Of a stretch of 7,059 nt of DNA, positions 1 to 5,770 are shown piece by piece. How positions within the stretch are numbered: the first letter of the stretch is position 1; each line of letters opens with the position of its first letter. Under the pieces are notes generated by a model. It was not told the DNA's origin. It saw nothing but the letters and a program-made list of their open reading frames with translations, and ran no database searches. The position numbers and the translations under genes were made by a program. Origin of the DNA: Candidatus Microgenomates bacterium (GTDB lineage: Bacteria; Patescibacteriota; Microgenomatia; UBA1406; GWC2-37-13); the NCBI GenBank assembly GCA_016178125.1, contig JACOTV010000111.1, positions 1-7,059 of the forward strand, written 5' to 3'.

Positions 1-1755
1 GCTGGCCTTACCTTTGACCGACGAGGATCCAAGATTCGACGTAAATATTATGATCGTATTTCTAAAGTTAACTGTTCGACCACGTCCGTCGGTGAGCCGT
101 CCATCGTCGAGGACCTGGAGGAGTACGTTAAATATTTGCGGATTCGCTTTTTCTACTTCGTCAAACAGCACAACTGAGTATGGTTTGCGGCGCACCGCCT
201 CGGTTAATTGTCCCCCTTCTTCATATCCCACATACCCGGGCGGTGCGCCGATTAAGCGGGCTATTGAATGCTGCTCCTGATACTCGCTCATGTCGATGCG
301 GATCATAGCCTTTTCGTCGTTGAAGAGTGAATAGGCGAGAGCCTTTGCGGTTTCGGTCTTCCCGACTCCGGTCGGACCTAAAAACAAAAATGATCCAATG
401 GGCTTATTTTCGTCGCTGAGCCCTGCTCGGCTTCTGCGAATCGCGTTTGCTACTTTCTTTAGCGCGTAATCCTGCCCGACAACACGATTTTTAAGCTCAT
501 CCTCTAAATGCGCCAGCTTTTCAGACTCAGAAGACAAGAGGCGAGTCGCGGGAATATTGGTCCATTTAGAAACAATACGCGCGATATCTTCTTCGCTGAC
601 TTCTTCTTTGAGCAACCGATCCTCTTTGGGAATTTTTTTCCATTCGTTTTCATATTCCTTTAGTTGTTGCTCAAGCTGAGGAAGTTTTCCGTATTTAATT
701 TCGGCTGCTTTTTCGAGCATGACTTCGCGCTCTGCCTTTTCGAGCTCGGCCTTCAATTGGTCAATTTGGACGCGCATCTTTTGCAGATTCGAAATGACTT
801 TTTTCTGCGACTGCCACTGTTTTTCTTGCTCGTCGAAGCGTTTTTTCAAGGTGTCACGCTCTTGTTGAAGCAGTTTTTTGCGCTCGTCGACGTTTTTTTC
901 TTTTTTTAGCGCGGCGAGTTCAATGTCGAGTTGGGTAATTCTTCGTTTAACCTGGTCAAGTTCGGTGGGAAGCGATTCGGTCTCGATTTTTGCGGCAGAT
1001 GCTGCTTCGTCGATTAAGTCGATTGCCTTGTCGGGCAAAAAACGGTCGGTTATATAGCGCGTTGAAAGATTCACAGCCGCAAGAATGGCGTCGTCGGTGA
1101 TACGGATGCCATGATGTACTTCGTATTTTTCTTTTATGCCTCGCAATATGGCGACAGAATCTTCGGTGCTGGGTTCCTCTACGAAAACAGGTTGAAATCG
1201 GCGTTCAAGCGCTGGATCTTTTTCGATTCGTTGGCGATATTCGCGGACGGTTGTTGCGCCAATTGCGCGAAGCAGTCCGCGAGCGAGCGCGGGTTTAAGA
1301 ATGTTCCCTGCGTCGGCTGCGCCTTCTGCGGCTCCTGCTCCAACGATTGTGTGAAGCTCGTCGATAAAAAGAATATATTTTCCTTCTGCCTTTTCGACTG
1401 CCTCAAGAATTCCCTTGAGTCGATTTTCAAATTCTCCACGAAACGCAGAACCTGCGATAATCCCGGTAATGTCTAGGACCAATAGGTCCTTGTTCTTCAG
1501 GGTGTCTGGCACATCGCCATTTATGATTCGCTGCGCAAGTCCTTCGACAATTGCTGTTTTCCCTACGCCCGGGTCGCCCAACAGCACAGGGTTATTTTTC
1601 GTCCGCCTCGAGAGTATCTGCATGACTCGGCGGACCTCTTCGTCGCGGCCGATGACCGGATCAAGCTTGCCGTCGCGCGCCTGCTTGGTGAGGTTTACGG
1701 TGAATTTATCCAGAGGATTTTTTGTGTCCTCTGGTGGCTGATATGTTCCTTGCAT
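1..1755 (-). CDS. clpB: ATP-dependent chaperone ClpB, N-domain-less, C-terminus cut by window edge
   Basis: Hsp100 disaggregase that threads aggregated proteins through a hexameric AAA+ ring in the cytoplasm, normally with DnaK. The 585 visible residues read without interruption. NBD1 has Walker A GDPGVGKT (60-67), pore-loop AGSAFRGEFE (101-110, Phe where Tyr is usual), Walker B ILFIDE (128-133) and the arginine-finger segment ALERRF (182-187). A charged coiled-coil M domain spans about 260-385, which separates ClpB from ClpA and ClpX. NBD2 has KWTNIP (397-402), Walker A GPTGVGKT (460-467), pore loop GYVGYEEGG (507-515), Walker B VVLFDE (528-533) and sensor-1 TSN (572-574). About 140 C-terminal residues should lie outside the window. 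The usual N-terminal domain of about 145 residues is absent: only 30-odd residues precede NBD1. An in-frame TAG lies at 1798-1800 with no start codon between it and the ATG, and a near-consensus promoter ends 6 nt before that ATG, so the short form looks genuine. Confidence 0.97.
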   Translation of the reverse strand, partial: MQGTYQPPEDTKNPLDKFTVNLTKQARDGKLDPVIGRDEEVRRVMQILSRRTKNNPVLLGDPGVGKTAIVEGLAQRIINGDVPDTLKNKDLLVLDITGIIAGSAFRGEFENRLKGILEAVEKAEGKYILFIDELHTIVGAGAAEGAADAGNILKPALARGLLRAIGATTVREYRQRIEKDPALERRFQPVFVEEPSTEDSVAILRGIKEKYEVHHGIRITDDAILAAVNLSTRYITDRFLPDKAIDLIDEAASAAKIETESLPTELDQVKRRITQLDIELAALKKEKNVDERKKLLQQERDTLKKRFDEQEKQWQSQKKVISNLQKMRVQIDQLKAELEKAEREVMLEKAAEIKYGKLPQLEQQLKEYENEWKKIPKEDRLLKEEVSEEDIARIVSKWTNIPATRLLSSESEKLAHLEDELKNRVVGQDYALKKVANAIRRSRAGLSDENKPIGSFLFLGPTGVGKTETAKALAYSLFNDEKAMIRIDMSEYQEQHSIARLIGAPPGYVGYEEGGQLTEAVRRKPYSVVLFDEVEKANPQIFNVLLQVLDDGRLTDGRGRTVNFRNTIIIFTSNLGSSSVKGKAS

Positions 1756-1761
1756 AGGACT

Positions 1762-1790
1762 ATTGTAAAACCAATTGGCAGACTTGTCAA
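1762..1790 (-). promoter_or_regulatory. clpB sigma70-type promoter, leaderless geometry
   Basis: On the minus strand a perfect -35 TTGACA (1790-1785) is followed by a 17-bp spacer and a -10 TACAAT (1767-1762). The -10 ends 6 nt before the ATG at 1755, so the predicted transcription start falls on the start codon. No Shine-Dalgarno sequence and no CIRCE-like heat-shock operator is visible. Confidence 0.85.
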
Positions 1791-1792
1791 GT
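1771..1792. repeat. two small palindromes in the clpB/beta-helix divergent promoter region
   Basis: CCAATTGG (1771-1778) is a perfect 8-bp palindrome inside the clpB -35/-10 spacer. ACTTGTCAAGT (1782-1792) is an 11-bp palindrome centred on 1787 that contains the clpB -35 box. The positions would suit a repressor operator, but short AT-rich palindromes arise easily by chance, and no regulator gene is in the window. Confidence 0.3.
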
Positions 1793-1810
1793 GATTGCTA
1801 AGTATGGGTG

Positions 1811-1819
1811 TGATAAGAT
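1811..1819 (+). promoter_or_regulatory. possible extended -10 for the first beta-helix gene
   Basis: TGA followed by TAAGAT (1814-1819) resembles an extended -10, with 4 of 6 matches to TATAAT. It ends 6 nt before the ATG at 1826, which again puts the transcription start on the start codon. No well-spaced -35 is evident. A TTGTCA at 1784-1789 is too far upstream, at 24 bp. An alternative GATAAT at 1817-1822 would start transcription just inside the gene. Confidence 0.45.
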
Positions 1820-1825
1820 AATTCA

Positions 1826-3019
1826 ATGACTCTCTGTAGCGCATGTGGCCAATTATTATTGGTGTTCATGTTCTTTACTACTACAGTTTCGGCCGCAGAT
1901 TATTATGTGAATCCCGCAGGCGCCGATACTAACCCCGGTTCAACAGTCGCACCATTCAAAAATATTCAAAAGGCCGTTGATTTGGCTATGCCAGGTGACA
2001 CGGTGCACCTTCAAGATGGCATTTATTTACAAGACGTCATTTCCAAGCGAAATGGGCAAAGCACTCTACCCATTACGATCACTGGATCAAAAAGCGCATT
2101 TGTATTAGGAGCAGGAGCGGCGCGGATTGTTGAAATAAATCATGATTATATTGTCCTCGACGGATTTACGATCGACGGGAACTGGGGAGCCGACACGAAC
2201 AGTGCATCGGCTTACCGTGACAAACTCATTTACATAATTGGAAAAGACGTCCGAGAAGGGGTAACGGGTTTAAAACTACAGAACATGACGATTCAGAACG
2301 CGGGGGGTGAATGTGTTCGGCTGCGGTATTTTAGTCACGACAACGAAATTGCCCATAACATCATAAGTACCTGCGGCATAGTAGATTTTAGATTTAACGG
2401 CGGCGGGAAAAATGGCGAGGGAATTTATGTGGGGACTGCGCCTGAACAGCGGGGGCAAAATGGCGCGCCGACAACTGACCCCGATATAACGCAGAACAAC
2501 TGGATTCATGACAATATCATTAATACACAGGGGAATGAGTGTGTTGATATTAAGGAAGACGCAACCAAAAACATCGTTGAAAGAAACGATTGCACAGGCC
2601 AAAAGGACCCCGAATCCGGTGGGTTTGATTCACGCGGCAACGCAAATGTGTTCAGAAATAACAAGGTATCGGCAAGTGTAGGTGCAGGGGTGCGACTTGG
2701 CGGTGATACAGCGCTTTACGGCATCAACAACGACGTGTACAACAATGAAATCACAAACAGTCAAACGGGCGGTATAAAATTCCAAGGACAACCCCAAGGG
2801 ATCATATGTGGCAATATCATGTCGGGGAATGTTGGTGGAGATGCTGTCGGTACATATAAAGCCCAATTTAATCCAACAGCTCCGTGTACGACATCTCCGG
2901 TACCCAGTGACACACCAGTCATAACAGGGGCAGCATGCAGATTAGGCGACGCCAATCATGATGGGAATATATCGCTTGCCGATTATTCGGTCTGGCGACA
3001 GATATTCATGCGTCAGTAG
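1826..3019 (+). CDS. secreted right-handed beta-helix (pectin-lyase-fold) protein with C-terminal dockerin-like half repeat
   Basis: Probably an exported polysaccharide-active or polysaccharide-binding protein of 397 residues. Residues 1-23 form a hydrophobic signal peptide with likely cleavage after VSA; its n-region has no basic residue, which is unusual. ADYYVNPAGADTNPG (24-38) and APFKNIQKAVDLAMPGDTV (42-60) are the usual opening of secreted pectin-lyase-fold proteins. Asn-rich coils such as NEIAHNIIS, NIVERN and VFRNNKVSA continue to about 345. The most distinctive patch is NECVDIKED (237-245) with CTGQKDPESGGFDSRG (256-271). Lys243 and Arg270 sit in what look like successive coils, recalling the Lys/Arg pair of PL6 lyases; this is an eye alignment only. 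A Pro/Ser/Thr linker (350-369) leads to one calcium-loop repeat, GDANHDGNISLADYSVWR (374-391). An in-frame TAA lies 9 nt upstream, so ATG 1826 is the first usable start. The gene converges on a second beta-helix gene 11 bp away. Substrate and enzymatic activity are unknown. Confidence 0.85.
   Translation: MTLCSACGQLLLVFMFFTTTVSAADYYVNPAGADTNPGSTVAPFKNIQKAVDLAMPGDTVHLQDGIYLQDVISKRNGQSTLPITITGSKSAFVLGAGAARIVEINHDYIVLDGFTIDGNWGADTNSASAYRDKLIYIIGKDVREGVTGLKLQNMTIQNAGGECVRLRYFSHDNEIAHNIISTCGIVDFRFNGGGKNGEGIYVGTAPEQRGQNGAPTTDPDITQNNWIHDNIINTQGNECVDIKEDATKNIVERNDCTGQKDPESGGFDSRGNANVFRNNKVSASVGAGVRLGGDTALYGINNDVYNNEITNSQTGGIKFQGQPQGIICGNIMSGNVGGDAVGTYKAQFNPTAPCTTSPVPSDTPVITGAACRLGDANHDGNISLADYSVWRQIFMRQ
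2936..3016 (+). other. dockerin-like half repeat at the protein C-terminus
   Basis: This encodes residues 371-397. D375-A-N377-H-D379-G-N-I-S-L-A-D386 has calcium ligands at loop positions 1, 3, 5 and 12, as in dockerin type I F-hand loops, followed by YSVWRQIFM. Classical dockerins have two such repeats and this has one, so cohesin binding cannot be assumed. A Cys sits four residues before the loop Asp. Confidence 0.75.
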
Positions 3020-3030
3020 AAGAGTGCGTT

Positions 3031-4671
3031 TTATCGGGTTATGAAAAGATTGGCGGGTATAGCTCCTGGGACCTGCTTGCCGCTTACATCATTTCCAAAG
3101 CCTTGCCATTGGGTAAAGTTGGTTATTTCTTGCGAATTCCAGGCCCATGTATTGGTGGTTCCGTAATACGAGTTATTGGTGAAGTGGTTGTTCCAAGTAG
3201 TATCGATTCCTGTTGCGTAGTCGGCACATACGCCCGTTTGTGCATGATGGTCAGTACCACTTTCAATATAGTTGTCGTGAACGTTCAGGTTCTGTACTTC
3301 GTGTGCGCCATACGCTCCTGACCCACGCTGTTGTTGGAGGCCGATGATACTGTGATAATTTGCTTGGACTACATTATTAAACACCTCAACGTCGCGCGAC
3401 GCCGAAGCCAAAATCCCGGCTCCATAACACCAACCGGGCCCCTGAAATCCGTTTCTCAGGACGGTGTTATTTTTAATCGTTGCTTTGTAACTAATCTCAT
3501 GGAAAATACCTGACTCTTCGTTATCGGTTACTAAATTATGGTCATACGTCGTATTAATATTGTCGATGTCGGTCCATAATCCGGGGCCAAAGTTATGATG
3601 GACATAGTTGTCTTGAACCAGGAGTCCATCGGTATTGGCAAATTTACTTCCCCCAGCTTCCCACCCTGTGCTAACTGCGTGCTGAAAATTGTTAAAAGCG
3701 ATTTCGTTATGCAGCACTTTTGCGTCGGTACCCCCCATGCCGAGGCCTTTTTGTCCGTTATATACCATTTTTGAATTCTGCACGGTATTGTTGCTGCCGC
3801 TAAAAAATCCAATACCCGTGCCATGATTTAACCGAGCGACAACATTGTCGACGGTCCAGTTGTTTCCACCCGTAACTGCAAAATCGCCATTTTGAATCGC
3901 CCCAAATTGGGTGGGATTCGCATATTTTTCTATCACAAGATTTTTAACAGTAACGCCATTTTGTCCGCCGCCATAAATTGCATGACGTACGACGCTGGTC
4001 TCAATTTTCTTGCCAGCCGGGTTGTCAGCTATGTAAATACGATTTGCGGGATAATCGAAAAACCATTTTCCCGGTCCGACTTGGCTTTTGTCGGGCACAT
4101 GCAGAAGCGCTTGGTCGTTAATAAACGTATCTTCGGGGTGATCGCAGCGGATCACTTTGTCGCATTCGCCGTGGACCTGACCTTCTTGGGTTTGTCCGTC
4201 TACGTACCAAAGCGCCCCTTCGGACTGAAAATTGGTGAGAAGACGGGAGCCATTTAGTATCGTTGTTTCTCCTTCACCCACAATCGTGTCTCCTTCTTTA
4301 GGATCAATTTGGTCTTCGCGATAGGTTCCTGCTTTTACACAAATGACACTCTGTGTAGGATTTGTGTCAATTACTTGCTGAATCGATTGTCCGGGGGAAA
4401 CGGTGATACCCCCTGCAGGGCACGCGGCAGAACTGGGCGGCGTAGTGGGTGAAACGCTCGGTGCCCCTGCCATAAATATCTTTCGCCACACTGAGTAGTC
4501 GGCGAGTGTTACTTTTCCGTCACCGTTTGCATCGCCTTCGATACATGCATTCTGGGCATCGGTCTGGGTAGGGCGTGTTCCCGACATCAAAACGACTGCA
4601 AAAAAAAATAAAAAAATAACAGTAAGTACGCGTCCCCAGTAGTTTTTAGGAGTATTACGGTGGCGGCTCAT
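3031..4671 (-). CDS. secreted right-handed beta-helix protein with N-terminal dockerin-like half repeat
   Basis: Predicted exported protein of 546 residues. The n-region MSRHRNTPKNYWGR is basic, the hydrophobic core covers 15-29, and cleavage is likely near TDA/QN (38-40). The dockerin-like loop GDANGDGKVTLADYSVWR (46-63) comes directly after the signal peptide, and a Pro/Ser/Thr linker (68-82) separates it from the catalytic-type body. ITVSPGQSIQQVID (89-102) and VICVKAGTYRED (109-120) open a pectin-lyase-like fold. Asn-rich beta-helix coils run from about 236 to 470, for example NNTVQNSKMVYN, LVQDNYVHHN, ATIKNNTVLRN and VEVFNNVVQAN. The conserved-looking stretch GPGLWTDIDNINTTYDHN (362-379) with GIFHEISY (388-395) is the best candidate functional surface. 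The body shares little obvious sequence with the other beta-helix protein beyond the fold and the dockerin-like loop. It lies 37 bp downstream of yidD on the same strand but has its own TATAAT. Substrate and enzyme class are not assignable from sequence alone. Confidence 0.87.
   Translation of the reverse strand: MSRHRNTPKNYWGRVLTVIFLFFFAVVLMSGTRPTQTDAQNACIEGDANGDGKVTLADYSVWRKIFMAGAPSVSPTTPPSSAACPAGGITVSPGQSIQQVIDTNPTQSVICVKAGTYREDQIDPKEGDTIVGEGETTILNGSRLLTNFQSEGALWYVDGQTQEGQVHGECDKVIRCDHPEDTFINDQALLHVPDKSQVGPGKWFFDYPANRIYIADNPAGKKIETSVVRHAIYGGGQNGVTVKNLVIEKYANPTQFGAIQNGDFAVTGGNNWTVDNVVARLNHGTGIGFFSGSNNTVQNSKMVYNGQKGLGMGGTDAKVLHNEIAFNNFQHAVSTGWEAGGSKFANTDGLLVQDNYVHHNFGPGLWTDIDNINTTYDHNLVTDNEESGIFHEISYKATIKNNTVLRNGFQGPGWCYGAGILASASRDVEVFNNVVQANYHSIIGLQQQRGSGAYGAHEVQNLNVHDNYIESGTDHHAQTGVCADYATGIDTTWNNHFTNNSYYGTTNTWAWNSQEITNFTQWQGFGNDVSGKQVPGAIPANLFITR
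4471..4545 (-). other. dockerin-like half repeat at the protein N-terminus
   Basis: This encodes residues 43-67. D47-A-N49-G-D51-G-K-V-T-L-A-D58 is a complete calcium loop followed by YSVWRKIFM. Over 22 residues, 17 are identical to the C-terminal repeat of the neighbouring gene, but the codons differ widely, which argues against recent copying. As in the neighbour, a Cys precedes the loop by four residues. Confidence 0.75.
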
Positions 4672-4685
4672 AGAAGGTCAGATTC

Positions 4686-4691
4686 ATTATA
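4686..4691 (-). promoter_or_regulatory. -10 box of the second beta-helix gene
   Basis: A perfect TATAAT on the minus strand lies in the 37-bp gap after yidD and ends 14 nt before the ATG. The predicted transcription start leaves a leader of about 8 nt, too short and too C/T-rich for a Shine-Dalgarno site. No good -35 is seen, so read-through from yidD may contribute. Confidence 0.6.
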
Positions 4692-4708
4692 TACAGAATC
4701 GGAGTGTA

Positions 4709-4942
4709 TTACGCAGTCGGCGGACCCCATGGGTGGCATTTGAGAAGTCGCTTCAATCCGAGCAAGGCACCTTTTTGAATGCCATATTGGTCGATTGCCT
4801 GAGCGGTGTATTCAGAGCATGTTGGAGAGAATCTGCACCCACCACCGTCGGGAATCCCCAGGACCCGATGAAAGACTAAAGAGAGCATCTGGTAAAGCCG
4901 AATGAGAACGAGTGCTAAAAATCGTAGCGGGTGTGCTTTCAT
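4709..4942 (-). CDS. yidD: membrane protein insertion efficiency factor YidD
   Basis: Small YidD/UPF0161-family protein of 77 residues, a normal length. The family is membrane-associated and assists YidC-dependent insertion of inner-membrane proteins. The hallmarks are an N-terminal amphipathic or hydrophobic helix (6-26), then GIPDGGGCRFSPTCSEYTAQAI (29-50) carrying the two conserved Cys, and LKCHPWG (67-73) with the third. In many bacteria yidD sits between rnpA and yidC; here it is alone, head-to-head with trmD and 37 bp upstream of a secreted beta-helix gene. The ATG at 4942 is supported by a -10 box ending 7 nt upstream and by the absence of any Shine-Dalgarno sequence. Confidence 0.95.
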   Translation of the reverse strand: MKAHPLRFLALVLIRLYQMLSLVFHRVLGIPDGGGCRFSPTCSEYTAQAIDQYGIQKGALLGLKRLLKCHPWGPPTA

Positions 4943-4949
4943 AAAGCAT

Positions 4950-4955
4950 AGTATA
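4950..4955 (-). promoter_or_regulatory. yidD -10 box
   Basis: TATACT on the minus strand matches TATAAT at 5 of 6 positions and ends 7 nt before the yidD ATG, giving leaderless geometry. It overlaps the opposing trmD -10. No convincing -35 is present at 15-19 bp; any such element would lie inside trmD. Confidence 0.6.
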
Positions 4956-4957
4956 AA
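4952..4957 (+). promoter_or_regulatory. trmD -10 box
   Basis: TATAAA matches TATAAT at 5 of 6 positions and ends 8 nt before the ATG at 4966. The expected start site, around 4963-4965, lies downstream of the other in-frame ATG at 4960, which favours the second ATG. It shares four bases with the yidD -10 on the other strand. No clear -35 is seen. Confidence 0.6.
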
Positions 4958-4965
4958 ATATGGAT

Positions 4966-5706
4966 ATGAAAATAACTGTTATAACGCTCTTTCCGGCGAT
5001 GGTGACGCCATTTTTCACCGAGAGCATTTTGAAACGAGCATCAGCGAAAAATCTTGTCGATATTCAGGTCGTAAATTTGAGAGAGTTTGCACAAGATAAA
5101 TACGGGACCGTAGACGAGAGTCCGTACGGGGGTGGCGCGGGTATGGTCCTTAAAGCCGATGTCATTGGCCGAGCACTTGATTCAGTGGGCAGGGGACACA
5201 TCGTCCTTACTTCAGCAAAAGGAAAGCCCTATGTGCAGTCTAAAGCGCAAGAATTTAGCAAGCTTGACCACCTGGTGATTATCGCCGGTCACTATGAGGG
5301 AGTCGACGAGCGGATAATGGATCATGTCGATGAAGAGATTTCGCTGGGGGATTTTGTGATGACGGGCGGGGAAATGGCCGCCGCTGCAATCGTTGATTCT
5401 GTGGTTCGACTTATTCCGGGGGTTTTGAAAAAAGAAGAGGCCACGGTGATCGAGTCTTTTTTCAAAACCCCTCTCAACGAACTCATAAAAGTGGTCGGCG
5501 AACATGAAACGCTTGTCGCGCTCAGAGATCGCGGTGTGACCGAAGTCCAGCTTCTTGAATATCCCCAATATACGCGGCCTGAGGAATTTGATGGAAAAAG
5601 GGTCCCCGATATCTTGTTATCGGGGGACCACAAGAAGATTCATGAATGGCGCTTAAAAAAAGCATTCGAAGAAACGCTCACTAAGCGCCCCGATCTATTG
5701 AAGTAG
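4966..5706 (+). CDS. trmD: tRNA (guanine-N1)-methyltransferase TrmD
   Basis: SPOUT-class methyltransferase that uses S-adenosylmethionine to make m1G37 next to the anticodon, preventing +1 frameshifting. The 246 residues start MKITVITLFP, the usual TrmD opening; an ATG two codons upstream (4960) is possible but fits the promoter less well. Family motifs are DESPYGGGAGMVL (50-62), AGHYEGVDERI (107-117), SLGDFVMTGGE (126-136), the trefoil-knot cofactor region, DSVVRLIPGVL (144-154) with the conserved Arg148, YPQYTRPEEF (199-208) and VPDILLSGDHKKIHEWR (213-229). The interdomain linker (about 163-196) is roughly 27 residues longer than I recall for E. coli. The residue that aligns by eye with the E. 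coli catalytic Asp169 is Glu163, in IESFF. Usual trmD neighbours (rpsP, rimM, rplS) are not present; the gene is divergent from yidD and followed by sod after 64 bp. Confidence 0.97.
   Translation: MKITVITLFPAMVTPFFTESILKRASAKNLVDIQVVNLREFAQDKYGTVDESPYGGGAGMVLKADVIGRALDSVGRGHIVLTSAKGKPYVQSKAQEFSKLDHLVIIAGHYEGVDERIMDHVDEEISLGDFVMTGGEMAAAAIVDSVVRLIPGVLKKEEATVIESFFKTPLNELIKVVGEHETLVALRDRGVTEVQLLEYPQYTRPEEFDGKRVPDILLSGDHKKIHEWRLKKAFEETLTKRPDLLK
5601..5629. repeat. strong hairpin inside trmD coding sequence
   Basis: GGTCCCCGATA (5601-5611) pairs with TATCGGGGGACC (5618-5629), giving 11 base pairs with one bulged G and a 6-nt loop. It lies in the codons for the conserved VPDILLSGD stretch. No U-tract follows, so it is not an intrinsic terminator. 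Part of it may simply reflect codon choice. Confidence 0.6.
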
Positions 5707-5734
5707 ACTATTACTTCGTTCTTACCTATTTTTG

Positions 5735-5763
5735 TTGACATACGGTAGTAAAAAGAGTTAAAT
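5735..5763 (+). promoter_or_regulatory. sod promoter, leaderless geometry
   Basis: A perfect -35 TTGACA (5735-5740), a 17-bp spacer and a -10 TTAAAT (5758-5763, 4 of 6) lie in the 64-bp trmD-sod gap. The -10 ends 7 nt before the sod ATG, so transcription should start at or within a base of it. No Shine-Dalgarno sequence is present. Confidence 0.8.
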
Positions 5764-5770
5764 TCCTTTT

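Noticed and set aside
664..1741. Plus-strand open frames at 664-909, 1111-1476 and 1415-1741, and a minus-strand frame at 1179-1439
   Set aside because: They lie entirely within clpB in other frames, have no family motifs and have low-complexity Phe/Leu/Ser-rich or Cys-rich composition. The clpB frame carries every AAA+ motif.
3020..3030. Shared bidirectional terminator between the convergent beta-helix genes
   Set aside because: The 11-bp gap has no inverted repeat or T-tract, and none is obvious in the last codons on either side.
3103..4257. Open frames at 3103-3321, 3331-3513 and 3892-4257 (plus) and 3531-3824 (minus)
   Set aside because: They are shadows of the second beta-helix gene, whose signal peptide, dockerin-like loop and Asn-rich coils are continuous in its own frame.
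1826..4671. Cellulosome components
   Set aside because: Each protein has only one F-hand loop and no cohesin or scaffoldin gene is in view, so a classical cohesin-dockerin system is not supported.
4960..4965. ATG at 4960 as the trmD start
   Set aside because: It begins 2 nt after the -10 box, upstream of the likely transcription start. The ATG at 4966 gives the usual TrmD N-terminus and matches the promoter geometry of the other genes.
5601..5629. Hairpin considered as the trmD terminator
   Set aside because: It lies within the coding sequence and is followed by ACAAGAAG rather than a T-tract.
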